The notes under the pieces are model-generated. The model had not been told where the DNA came from. It saw only the letters and a list, made by a program, of their open reading frames with translations, and searched no databases. This document shows positions 1-7,022 of a stretch of 15,532 bases of DNA, piece after piece. The translations under genes and the position numbers were made by a program. The DNA is from an uncultured Caulobacter sp. (GTDB lineage Bacteria; Pseudomonadota; Alphaproteobacteria; Caulobacterales; Caulobacteraceae), in NCBI GenBank assembly GCA_937991555.1, contig CALKHU010000192.1:1-15532 (forward strand), read 5' to 3'. Position 1 is the first letter of the stretch. Every line of letters begins with the position of its first letter.

Positions 1-255
1 TGGCGCTTCACCTCCGCCGCCAACCTCGCGAAGTTCCGGGCCAATCCGGCGGCCTACGCTCCCCAGTACGGCGGCTACTGCGCCTGGGCCGTGGCCAACG
101 GCTACACCGCCAGCGGCGATCCCCGGCAGTGGAAGATCGTCGGCGGCCGCCTCTACCTGAACTACAACGCCGAGATCCAGAGCCGCTGGTCGAAGGACAT
201 CCCGGGCTTCATCCGCAAGGGCGACGCCAACTGGCCCGCCGTGCTGGGCAAGTGA
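1..255 (+). CDS. YHS domain-containing protein (3' part, 84 residues visible)
   Basis: The reading frame is open from the first base and ends at TGA 253-255; the start lies outside the window. The visible part has the features of small YHS-domain proteins: the stretch PQYGGYCAWAVANG followed by GDPRQWKIVGGRLYLNYN and then DIPGFIRKGDANWP near the C terminus. Known members of this type are secreted or periplasmic proteins of about 150 residues, so roughly half is probably missing. YHS domains are thought to bind metal, and a Cys is present in the YGGYCAWA segment, but the exact role of this subgroup is not known. The next gene starts 10 bp after the stop and its ribosome site overlaps the stop codon, so the two are probably one operon. 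Confidence 0.85.
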   Translation, partial: WRFTSAANLAKFRANPAAYAPQYGGYCAWAVANGYTASGDPRQWKIVGGRLYLNYNAEIQSRWSKDIPGFIRKGDANWPAVLGK

Positions 256-265
256 GGACCGGCCG

Positions 266-757
266 ATGAAACGCTTCCTGAAACTCGTCCCCGACGCCAT
301 GGCCGTCTTCATGGCCGTGATCTTCCTCGACAGCCTGCGCTACAAGTTCACCGACCACTCCAACACGCAGGAGATCTTCGGCCGGCTCGACGGCTGGGCG
401 GGGACGCTCGGCCTGCCCGGCCTGTTCGCCCATGAAGGGCTCTTCTCGCAGTATGTGATCGGCTCGATCGAACTGCTGGCGTCAGCGCTGCTGCTGGCCG
501 GACTGCATCCACGGTTCAGGCATCTGCAGGCCGGCGGCGCACTGGCAGGCCTGCTGGTGATGACCGGCGCGGTGAGCTTTCACCTGTTCACGCCGCTCGG
601 GATCGACCCCAACCGCGACGGCGGCGGCCTGTTCGCGGCCGCCTGCCTGAACCTCGCCTTCGCCGTGTTGTTGCTGGCGGGGTTCCGGCGCGAGGCGCTG
701 CTGGAACTGGTCCGCCGCATCATGGGCGTGGTCGCGCCCGCCCCTGCAAGGCTCTAG
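266..757 (+). CDS. DoxX-like four-helix integral membrane protein
   Basis: This encodes 163 residues with four predicted membrane segments at about 7-24, 61-80, 88-108 and 121-140. A loop with FGRLDGWAGTLGLPGLFAHEGLFSQYVIGSIEL lies between helices 1 and 2, and FHLFTPLGIDPNRDGGG between helices 3 and 4. The fold and loop pattern resemble the DoxX/DoxD-like superfamily of small inner-membrane proteins, whose biochemical roles are mostly unproven. The ATG is preceded by GAGGA, which overlaps the stop of the upstream YHS gene, so translation of the two is probably coupled. The C-terminal tail is Arg/Ala/Pro-rich. The stop overlaps the convergent - strand gene by 4 bp. The membrane nature is clear; the family name is recalled from pattern and less certain. 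Confidence 0.75.
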   Translation: MKRFLKLVPDAMAVFMAVIFLDSLRYKFTDHSNTQEIFGRLDGWAGTLGLPGLFAHEGLFSQYVIGSIELLASALLLAGLHPRFRHLQAGGALAGLLVMTGAVSFHLFTPLGIDPNRDGGGLFAAACLNLAFAVLLLAGFRREALLELVRRIMGVVAPAPARL

Positions 758-1065
758 GCCTGGTTCGACAGGTCCAGGGTCGTGGCGAGGAACATGTTCT
801 TTGACTCCACCGACTGCAGGGGCTCGCCGTTGCGGTAGAGCTTGAAGGTCGCGGGAGCCACAAAGGTTTTCTCGAACCTCGCGAAGCCCCTTTGCGACGG
901 CGGACCGGCTCGCACGCGCAGCGCCGGGGCGCCGTCGGGCCCGGTCACGTGTTCGGCGATCACATTCACGCCCGCCAGGGTGAAGGAAGCGGGCTCCGAC
1001 ACCTGGAGCTGGCCGTCGATCACCGTCTCGACGAACACGGTGAAGGTCACATCCTGGAACGCCAT
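754..1065 (-). CDS. Hypothetical protein, 103 aa, downstream of valS
   Basis: I do not recognise this protein. It has 103 residues, no signal peptide and no membrane segment, and looks beta-rich (alternating stretches such as VTFTVFVETVIDGQLQV, PALRVRAG and FKLYRNGEPLQS). It is probably a real gene: the ATG at 1065 lies 14 bp after the valS stop, an AGGA/GGAGAG-rich stretch just upstream can serve as ribosome site, and composition is protein-like. Phe and Val are common and there is no cysteine. It is likely co-transcribed with valS. Its stop overlaps the stop of the convergent membrane-protein gene. No function can be assigned. Confidence 0.65.
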   Translation of the reverse strand: MAFQDVTFTVFVETVIDGQLQVSEPASFTLAGVNVIAEHVTGPDGAPALRVRAGPPSQRGFARFEKTFVAPATFKLYRNGEPLQSVESKNMFLATTLDLSNQA

Positions 1066-1079
1066 TCCTGCTCTCTCCC

Positions 1080-3785
1080 CTAGACGACCGCGGCCAGGCG
1101 GCCGAGCGCGGCTTCCAGCTTGGCCTTGGCGGCTTGCGCCTCGGCCAGCTTCTCACGGTTCTCCTCGATGACCTCCTCCTTGGCCTTGGCCAGGAAGTCC
1201 GGATTGCCGAGCTTCTTGTTCACGCGTTCGATGTCGCCGGTCTGGATGGCGATTTCCTTGGTCAGGCGCGCGCGCTCGGCGGCGAGGTCGATGAAATCGG
1301 CGATCGCAAGCGAGGCCGTGGCCTCGCCCGCGACAAACGGAACCGAACCGGCGGGCGCCTCGCCCTCCGACACGCTGTCAAGGCGCGCAAGGGTCAGAAG
1401 CAGATCACGATGGCGGGCCATGCGGGCGCGGGTTTCATCACCCGCGCCGCTGATCGTGAGCGGCACCTTCGCGCCCGGCGGCACGTTCATCTCGGCGCGG
1501 ATGGATCGGATCTCGGTGACCAGGTCGACCAGCCAGCCGATCTCGGCTTCGGCTGTGGCTTCGATCCAGGCGGTCGGGTAGTCGGGCCAGCGCTCGGCGA
1601 TCAGCATGCGCGCACGCGGCGCGCCGCCCTCCTCCGCCGTCTTCGCCCAGAGCTCCTCGGTGATGAACGGCATCACCGGGTGCAGCAGGATCAGGATCTG
1701 GTCCAGCACCCAGGCGACCATGGCGCGGGTCTCGGCCCTCGCCGCCTCATCCGTCCCGTTCAGGATCGGCTTGGCCAGTTCGAGGTACCAGTCGCAGTAG
1801 ACGTTCCAGATGAAGCGGTAGAGGGCGTTGGCGGCCTCGTCGAAGCCGCAGTCCTCAAGCGCCGCGGTCACCGCCGTGGCCGTCTTCACCGTCTCGCCGC
1901 GGATCCACTTGTTGATCGTCTGGCCGACGCCCGCGGGATCGAAGCCCTCGACGCGGCGACACTCGTTCATCTGGGTGAAGCGGGTGGCGTTCCACAGCTT
2001 CGTGCCGAAATTGCGATAACCTTCAATGCGCTGCGGCGCGAGCTTGATATCCCTTGCCTGGCCGGACATGGCGGTGAGAGTGAACCGGACCGCGTCGCAG
2101 CCGTACTGGTCGATGAGCTCCAGCGGGTCCATGACATTGCCCTTGGACTTGCTCATCTTCTGGCCCTTGGCGTCGCGGACCAGGGCGTTGATGAACACCC
2201 GCTTGAACGGAACCTCGCCGGTGAAGTGCAGGCCCATCATCATCATCCGGGCGACCCAGAAGAAGATGATGTCGAAGCCGGTGACCAGGGTATGGGTCGG
2301 GTAGAAGCGCTCCAGGTCGGCGGTCTTCTCGGGCCAGCCGAGCGTCGAGAACGGCCACAGGCCCGACGAGAACCAGGTGTCGAGGACGTCCTCGTCCTGG
2401 GTCAGCGGCTTGCCGCCGGCGGCGGCGCGCGCGGCCTCCTCCGACTCCTCGACATAGACGTTGCCGTCGGCGTCGTACCAGGCGGGAATGCGATGCCCCC
2501 ACCACAGCTGGCGCGAGACGCACCACGGCTGGATGTTCCGCATCCACTCGAAGTAGGTCTTCTCCCAGTTCTTCGGCTCGAAGACGGTGTCGCCGTTCTC
2601 CACCGCCCCGATGGCCGGCTTCGCAAGGGTGACCGCGTCCACGTACCACTGGTCGGTCAGCCACGGCTCGATGACGACGCCGGAGCGGTCGCCGTGCGGG
2701 ACCATGTGGCGGGTCTTCTCGATGCCCTTCAGCAGGTCGAGTTGCTCGAAACGCTCGATGATCATCTTGCGCGCGACGAAGCGGTCCTGGCCGACGAACT
2801 CCGCCGGGGCGCTTTCGTTGATCCTCCCGAAAGCGTCGAGGATATTGATCTGCGCAAGACCGTGGCGCTTGCCGACCTCGAAGTCGTTGAAGTCGTGCGC
2901 CGGGGTGATCTTCACCGCGCCGGAGCCCTTGGTGGGGTCGGCGTACTCGTCGGCGACGATCGGGATCGAGCGGCCGACGATGGGCAGCTTCACGGTCTTG
3001 CCGACCAGGCCCTTGTAGCGCTCGTCATCCGGGTGGACGGCGACCGCCGTGTCGCCCAGCATGGTCTCGGGCCGGGTGGTCGCGACCACGATGTAGTCGC
3101 GGGTCTCGAACTCGACGGCCTTGCCGTCCTGGTCGAACGCCACCGGGTACTGGTAGGTGACGCCGTTCTCGAGCGGATAGGCGAAGTGCCAGTAGGCGCC
3201 GTCGACCTCCTTCTGCTCGACCTCGAGGTCGGAGATGGCGGTCTGGAAGTGCGGGTCCCAGTTCACCAGCCGCTTGTCGCGGTAGATGAGGCCCTGCTTG
3301 TAGAGCTGGACGAAGACCTTGCGGACGGCCGCGGACAGCCCCTCGTCCAGCGTGAAACGCTCGCGGGACCAGTCGCAGCTGGCGCCCAGCCGGCGCAGCT
3401 GGTTGACGATCGTGCCGCCGCTCTCCGCCTTCCACTCCCAGATCTTCTCGACGAAGGCCTCGCGGCCCATCTCGCGACGGCCCACGTTGCCCTGCTGGGC
3501 CAGCTGGCGCTCGACGACCATCTGGGTCGCGATGCCGGCGTGGTCGGTCCCCGGCAGCCACAGGGCCGCCTTGCCCCGCATGCGCTGGAAGCGGATCAGC
3601 ACGTCCTGCAGGGTGTTGTTCAGCGCGTGCCCGATATGCAGGCTGCCGGTGACGTTGGGGGGCGGGATGACGATGCTGAACGGCTCGGCGTTCGGGTCGT
3701 CGGTCGGCGCGAACGCGCCGGACTCTTCCCAGGCCGCGTAGAGGCGCGGCTCGACGGTCTTGGGATCGAAGGTCTTTTCAAGCAT
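1080..3785 (-). CDS. valS: Valine--tRNA ligase
   Basis: This cytoplasmic class I aminoacyl-tRNA synthetase (901 residues) joins valine to tRNA-Val using ATP. Family marks are in the right order: the HIGH signature within PPPNVTGSLHIGH (H50-H53), the connective-peptide editing domain from about 190 to 340 with TTRPETMLGDTAV (236-248) and KITPAHDFNDFEVG (292-305), WFSSGLWPFSTLGWP (471-485), and KMSKSKGN (543-550). An anticodon-binding helical domain follows, then a Lys/Glu/Ala-rich coiled-coil tRNA-binding arm at about 835-898. Length is normal for the bacterial enzyme. The ATG at 3785 gives the usual N terminus (MLEKTFDPKTVEPR), although no good Shine-Dalgarno sequence precedes it. It lies downstream of popZ in the same direction, separated by 114 bp holding hairpins, so it probably has its own promoter or is partly read through. 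The 103-aa gene follows after 14 bp. Confidence 0.98.
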   Translation of the reverse strand: MLEKTFDPKTVEPRLYAAWEESGAFAPTDDPNAEPFSIVIPPPNVTGSLHIGHALNNTLQDVLIRFQRMRGKAALWLPGTDHAGIATQMVVERQLAQQGNVGRREMGREAFVEKIWEWKAESGGTIVNQLRRLGASCDWSRERFTLDEGLSAAVRKVFVQLYKQGLIYRDKRLVNWDPHFQTAISDLEVEQKEVDGAYWHFAYPLENGVTYQYPVAFDQDGKAVEFETRDYIVVATTRPETMLGDTAVAVHPDDERYKGLVGKTVKLPIVGRSIPIVADEYADPTKGSGAVKITPAHDFNDFEVGKRHGLAQINILDAFGRINESAPAEFVGQDRFVARKMIIERFEQLDLLKGIEKTRHMVPHGDRSGVVIEPWLTDQWYVDAVTLAKPAIGAVENGDTVFEPKNWEKTYFEWMRNIQPWCVSRQLWWGHRIPAWYDADGNVYVEESEEAARAAAGGKPLTQDEDVLDTWFSSGLWPFSTLGWPEKTADLERFYPTHTLVTGFDIIFFWVARMMMMGLHFTGEVPFKRVFINALVRDAKGQKMSKSKGNVMDPLELIDQYGCDAVRFTLTAMSGQARDIKLAPQRIEGYRNFGTKLWNATRFTQMNECRRVEGFDPAGVGQTINKWIRGETVKTATAVTAALEDCGFDEAANALYRFIWNVYCDWYLELAKPILNGTDEAARAETRAMVAWVLDQILILLHPVMPFITEELWAKTAEEGGAPRARMLIAERWPDYPTAWIEATAEAEIGWLVDLVTEIRSIRAEMNVPPGAKVPLTISGAGDETRARMARHRDLLLTLARLDSVSEGEAPAGSVPFVAGEATASLAIADFIDLAAERARLTKEIAIQTGDIERVNKKLGNPDFLAKAKEEVIEENREKLAEAQAAKAKLEAALGRLAAVV

Positions 3786-3796
3786 CGGAATGTCGC

Positions 3797-3831
3797 AAAC
3801 GAAAACGGCGGCGCCGCGAGAGCGGGCCGCC
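3797..3831 (-). terminator. Hairpin plus T-rich tract between popZ and valS
   Basis: On the - strand, GGCGGC (3831-3826) pairs with GCCGCC (3812-3807). An inner CCG/CGG stem and a short loop lie between, and the T-rich tract GTTTTCGTTT follows (3806-3797). This fits an imperfect intrinsic terminator downstream of popZ. Because it lies only about 12 bp before the valS start, it could instead be an attenuator-like or structural element in the valS leader. I could not compute a folding energy. Confidence 0.4.
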
Positions 3832-3868
3832 GGTCTCTATCAGGGGTGATCGGGATCGCGAAGCGGCA

Positions 3869-3892
3869 AGGCCGCTCCCTTCGGAACGGCCT
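3869..3892 (-). other. 10-bp hairpin just after the popZ stop
   Basis: On the - strand AGGCCGTTCC and GGAGCGGCCT form a 10-bp stem with one T-G wobble around a GAAG tetraloop. It begins 8 bp after the popZ stop codon. No T-tract follows, so it is more likely an mRNA 3'-end stabilising hairpin or part of a composite terminator with the hairpin at 3797-3831 than a terminator by itself. Confidence 0.45.
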
Positions 3893-3899
3893 GTATGGC

Positions 3900-4388
3900 T
3901 TAGCGGAATACTCGCTCCAGCTTCTCGCGCAGGACCGACCTGACGATCTCGTCGAGGTTCTCGTCCGCCCACTGCTTCAGCTGCGGCTCGAGGATGACCC
4001 GCACCAGCTCGGTGATGGTCATGTCGCCGTGGATGCGGGTGTCGCCCGACGGGACGTAGGCCGGAGCCGGCTCGGCGGCGAACGCCGGTTCGGGCTCGGG
4101 CTCCCAGGCCGGTTCCGGCTCGGGCTCGGCACGGGCCGGGGTATAGACGTCGAGGTCGCCGACGGTCTGGACGTCGCCGGGGGCGTCAACCGGATCGGTG
4201 AGCTCCAGCACATCGTCATCGTCGTCCGGCGCGACCGGGGCCGGCGCGGGCGCGGCGACCATCTCGACCTCCGGCTCGGGTTCCGGCGCCGCGGCGGGCG
4301 CAGGCGGGGCGTCGTCCTCGGAAATGATGCGCCGGATGGAGGCGAGAATCTCCTCCATCGTCGGTTCCTGGGCGGTCTGTTCGGACAT
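3900..4388 (-). CDS. popZ: Polar organizing protein PopZ (DUF2497 family)
   Basis: PopZ forms a polar microdomain in alphaproteobacteria; in Caulobacter it anchors the chromosome centromere through ParB and recruits cell-cycle kinases. The 162-residue product has the diagnostic N-terminal helix EPTMEEILASIRRIISEDDAP (8-28). An acidic/proline-rich disordered linker follows (about 29-121, with EPEPEP runs and the conserved DDDVLELTDP at 57-66 and VGDLDVYTP at 76-84). The C-terminal helical block (124-162, TITELVRVILEPQLKQWADENLDEIVRSVL) is the known oligomerisation region. It is slightly shorter than the Caulobacter crescentus protein (177 residues by recollection). The ATG at 4388 gives the standard N terminus; only a weak AGG lies upstream. 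tolC is upstream and valS downstream in the same direction. Confidence 0.93.
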   Translation of the reverse strand: MSEQTAQEPTMEEILASIRRIISEDDAPPAPAAAPEPEPEVEMVAAPAPAPVAPDDDDDVLELTDPVDAPGDVQTVGDLDVYTPARAEPEPEPAWEPEPEPAFAAEPAPAYVPSGDTRIHGDMTITELVRVILEPQLKQWADENLDEIVRSVLREKLERVFR

Positions 4389-4502
4389 GGGCGAGCCGTA
4401 CCTGAGCGAGGCGATTCCAGTCGCCTAGCCTAAGCGCGCGCTCGCGATCCTGCAAACGCGCATCGTGGTGAACATGGCGACCATCGAGGCCGCCGGACGG
4501 GC
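4389..4502 (-). promoter_or_regulatory. popZ upstream region with a GANTC site in a short dyad
   Basis: This 114-bp stretch between the tolC stop and the popZ start should hold the popZ promoter if popZ is not only transcribed from tolC. It contains GGCGA (4410-4414) and TCGCC (4421-4425) as a small dyad that includes a GATTC (4413-4417), a match to the GANTC site methylated by CcrM in Caulobacterales. I do not see a convincing -35/-10 pair, so the promoter assignment is inferred from position. Confidence 0.3.
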
Positions 4503-5957
4503 CTACTTCGCCGTCGCGACGGGGGCGTCGGCGGGCGGGGCCGGGACGGCCGGGCCGCCGACGCGATCCACCGCCTCGAGCACCGGCTCCCACGGCACCC
4601 AGCCCCAGGCGGCGCCGACGCGCTTGCTGTTGGCGGCCGCGTCATAGACGGCGACGTCGGGGGTCAGGTAGCGGGCCTCGAGCTTGCCCATGGCGGCCAG
4701 CAGCGCGGCCGAGGCGACGTACTCGTCGCGGCGGGCGTTGACCAGCGCGAGCTCGGCGTTGCGCAGCTCCTGCTCGGCGTTCAGCACGTCGAGCGTGGTG
4801 CGCAGGCCGACCTGGGCCTCCTGCCGGACGCCCTCGAAGGCGATGCGGGTGGCCCGGACCTGTTCCTCGTTGGCGGCGAGGTTGGCGCGCGCGCCGACGA
4901 GGCTGTTCCAGGCCTGGGAGACAGTGCGCAGGGCGTCGCGGCGCGCTTCCTCGATGCCGAGCTGGTCAGCCCGGTTGCGCTCGTTCGCCGCGCGGACGCC
5001 CGAACTGATGAGGCCGCCGGTGAAGATCGGCACGCGGACGGTGACCGAGCCGGTGACGCTGTCGGTGTAGTTCTCGAACTGCCCGCCGGGGCCCGAGTCG
5101 TAGCCGAAGGCGCCGGTGGCCGAGATCGTGGGCCGGCGCTCGGCGCGGGCGGCGGCGAGCCGCGCGGCGCTGGCGCGCTCGGCGTACTCGGCGGCCAGAA
5201 CCTGCGGGTTGGCCTGCTCGGCGGCGGTGAAGGCCTCATCGACGCTGGCCGGCAGCAGCCCGCCCAGCGACGGCTCGGGAGCGAGGTCGCCGGGGTTCTG
5301 GCCGACCACGGCGGCGTAGGAGGCGCGGCTGATGGCCAGCTGGGCCTGGGAGCTGGCGTAGGAAGCGCGGGCGGCGGCGAGCCGGGCCTCGGCCTGGGCC
5401 ACGTCGGTGCGGGTGATCTCGCCGACCTCGAAGCGGGCCTTCGCTTCATCGAGCTGGCGCTGCAGCACGGCGACGTTGTCGGTGGCGATCCGCAGGCGTT
5501 CCTGGTCGCGGCGGACGTCGACATAGGCGGTGATCACCGCCTGGAGCACCTGGGCCTCGACGCTGCGCAGGCCTTCGCGGCCGGTCAGGACATCGGCCCG
5601 GGCCGCGGAAATGTCGGAGGCGACGCGGCCGCCGGTATACAGCGGCTGGCTGACCGACAGGCCGGCGCCGCTGGTACGGCTGGTCGCGGTGCCGGCGTCG
5701 CTGTCGGTGACCTTCGTGTCGCGCCAGCTGCCGTCGGCCGACAGGCTGACCGTCGGGCGCAGTCCGGTGCGGGCCTGGACCACGGTCTCGTCGAGCGCGC
5801 GCTGGCTGGCCCGCTGGCCCTGCAGGGTCGGGTTGGTCTGGTAGGCCAGCGCTATGGCGTCGGCCAGGGTCTCGGCGGACGCCGGCGCGGCGAGGACGGC
5901 CAGAAGGCCAGCGCTGCAGACGGCGGCGAGCAGCCCCGCCCGATGACTCTTCGACAT
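4503..5957 (-). CDS. TolC-type outer-membrane efflux/secretion protein
   Basis: This 484-residue protein belongs to the TolC/OEP family, which forms trimeric outer-membrane channels for multidrug efflux and type I secretion. A signal peptide is visible (positive MSKSHR, hydrophobic stretch, cleavage likely after APASA at residue 28). The two OEP repeats follow: the first starts ETLADAIALAYQTNPTLQGQRASQRALDE and contains VSQPLYTGGRV (102-112); the second starts AFTAAEQANPQVLAAEYAERASAARLAAA and contains VRVPIFTGGLISSGVRAANERN (307-328). Long helical segments rich in Ala, Glu and Gln follow each. The end is a Pro/Ala tail (about 460-484). GGGGA lies 7 bp before the ATG. In Caulobacter crescentus, as I recall, a TolC homologue (RsaFb) used for S-layer export also sits beside popZ, so this may be its orthologue. 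The substrate here is unknown. Confidence 0.93.
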   Translation of the reverse strand: MSKSHRAGLLAAVCSAGLLAVLAAPASAETLADAIALAYQTNPTLQGQRASQRALDETVVQARTGLRPTVSLSADGSWRDTKVTDSDAGTATSRTSGAGLSVSQPLYTGGRVASDISAARADVLTGREGLRSVEAQVLQAVITAYVDVRRDQERLRIATDNVAVLQRQLDEAKARFEVGEITRTDVAQAEARLAAARASYASSQAQLAISRASYAAVVGQNPGDLAPEPSLGGLLPASVDEAFTAAEQANPQVLAAEYAERASAARLAAARAERRPTISATGAFGYDSGPGGQFENYTDSVTGSVTVRVPIFTGGLISSGVRAANERNRADQLGIEEARRDALRTVSQAWNSLVGARANLAANEEQVRATRIAFEGVRQEAQVGLRTTLDVLNAEQELRNAELALVNARRDEYVASAALLAAMGKLEARYLTPDVAVYDAAANSKRVGAAWGWVPWEPVLEAVDRVGGPAVPAPPADAPVATAK

Positions 5958-5970
5958 GAATTATCCCCGA

Positions 5971-5995
5971 GGGCTCTCACACGGATGACGAGCCC
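5971..5995 (-). promoter_or_regulatory. Inverted repeat in the tolC leader
   Basis: GGGCTC (5971-5976) and GAGCCC (5990-5995) are 6-bp inverted arms with a 13-nt gap, 14 bp upstream of the tolC start. It could be an operator or a leader hairpin. The CATATA at 5997-6002 on the - strand lies just upstream, where a -10 element might sit. Evidence is positional only. Confidence 0.25.
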
Positions 5996-6085
5996 CTATA
6001 TGATCGCCTGTAATGTCTCCCGCCAGAGGCGGCGAGTTAAGCTTTTTTCACGCGCCCTTTGCCGTCGTGTTTCAGCAACACAGGG

Positions 6086-6658
6086 CTAGAAGGCGAAACC
6101 GTGGACCGGTTCGTGACCGGCCAGATAGGGCGGCGTCGCCTCGAACACAGGCCGCGAGCCGACACCGTCCTCGGCGCGGACGTAAACGACGGCCTTGCCG
6201 GCCGGCCCCGTGCGCTCGACCACGCCGAGCCGTCCGCCCTGGCCGAGGGCGTCGATCCAGGCCTGCGACGCCCTCGCGACCGCGCCTTCGACGATGATCA
6301 CGTCGTACTCGGATCCGGAAACCGCCGTCAGGTCGTCGCCGTCGACCCGGTCCACCGACAGACCCACGGCCTCGAGCACCAGCGCGGCGTAGGGCGCGGC
6401 GATGGCCAGCGCCTTCTCGCCGGCCTGCGGGCGCAGCACCTGGAGAAGCTTGGCGACGTCGCGGGGACGCAGCAGCCAACGTCCCGGCGCATACTCGACC
6501 TCGGCGTCGGCGTAGGCGGCGAACAGCTTGCCGGCGGGGACCAGGGTCTCGCGGGCGACCGAACCGATCGCGTCCTGCAGCGCCCAGTCGGTGACGTCGG
6601 CGGGACGCACCTGGCTATCCAGCATGTTCAGCCGGGCGGCGGCGAAGTCGGCGCTCAT
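6086..6658 (-). CDS. Protein-L-isoaspartate O-methyltransferase family protein, degenerate SAM site
   Basis: The 190-residue product resembles the PCMT family: FAAARLNMLDSQVRPADVTDWALQDAIGSVARETLVPAGK (5-44) matches the N-terminal substrate region, and YADAEVEYAPGRWLLRPRDVAKLLQVLRPQAGEKAL (49-84) the lead-in to motif I. In active enzymes motif I is a Gly-rich loop (like LEIGTGSGY); here it reads ALAIAAPYAALVL (84-96) with no glycine, so normal SAM binding is doubtful. The open frame reaches upstream into tRNA-Cys. I chose the ATG at 6658 because GAGGAA sits 5 bp before it and the family homology begins there. It lies 128 bp upstream of tolC in the same direction, so it may be co-transcribed. 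Function is uncertain: not a safe pcm assignment. Confidence 0.8.
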   Translation of the reverse strand: MSADFAAARLNMLDSQVRPADVTDWALQDAIGSVARETLVPAGKLFAAYADAEVEYAPGRWLLRPRDVAKLLQVLRPQAGEKALAIAAPYAALVLEAVGLSVDRVDGDDLTAVSGSEYDVIIVEGAVARASQAWIDALGQGGRLGVVERTGPAGKAVVYVRAEDGVGSRPVFEATPPYLAGHEPVHGFAF

Positions 6659-6800
6659 GCGTTCCTCGAGATTCCTGAAGGCGCGAATACGTCGCGGCTT
6701 ATAGGTCCGCGGCCGGTCTTCGCCAAGGCTGCGCAGGACAGGCGCGCGCAGATCATGAGGCGGGACTTGTCCTGCGAAGCGCCGAAGCCGCGAAGCGGGA

Positions 6801-6874
6801 TGGAGGCCTGGCCCGGAATCGAACCGGGGTGCAAGGATTTGCAGTCCTCTGCGTAACCACTCCGCCACCAGGCC
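6801..6874 (-). tRNA. tRNA-Cys (GCA)
   Basis: Read on the - strand this is a complete 74-nt cloverleaf. The acceptor stem GGCCTGG pairs with CCAGGCC, the anticodon loop is CTGCAAA (anticodon GCA), the T arm is CCCGG-TTCGATT-CCGGG, the discriminator is T, and CCA is encoded. It lies upstream of the PCMT-like gene and is divergent from the phosphotransferase gene. Confidence 0.97.
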
Positions 6875-7022
6875 TCACGCTCGCACGGCGCTGGCGGCGC
6901 GCCGGGAGGGGCGGATGTCTAGCGGAGAGGTTGTCGCGATTCAATGGCGAACAAACCGCTTGCGGCTTTCGCAGCGGAAGCGGCCATGCTGGGAAAAACG
7001 CGAGGACGCCCAGGAGCGCGCC
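6875..7022 (+). promoter_or_regulatory. Divergent region between tRNA-Cys and the phosphotransferase gene
   Basis: This 148-bp region must hold the promoters of the - strand tRNA-Cys and the + strand phosphotransferase. It contains the ribosome site AGGAG (7012-7016) and a 6-bp inverted pair, CCGCTT (6956-6961) and AAGCGG (6978-6983). I see no convincing -35/-10 pair. Confidence 0.3.

Noticed and set aside
1134..4433. A 1099-codon open frame on the + strand opposite valS and popZ.
   Set aside because: It is antisense to two clearly recognised genes, is very rich in Arg, Gly, Asp and Val as expected of a GC-bias shadow, and has no recognisable domain.
6001..6060. T-run at about 6043-6049 with a nearby CCGCC/GGCGG hairpin as a + strand terminator.
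   Set aside because: The stem is short and about 10 bases away from the T-run, and no + strand gene ends there.
6659..6868. N-terminal extension of the PCMT-like gene up into tRNA-Cys.
   Set aside because: The extension overlaps the tRNA and lacks family similarity; the ATG at 6658 has a good ribosome site.
6915..7022. N-terminal extension of the phosphotransferase to an upstream ATG.
   Set aside because: The extra 36 residues do not look like the family and the downstream ATG at 7023 has AGGAG at proper spacing.
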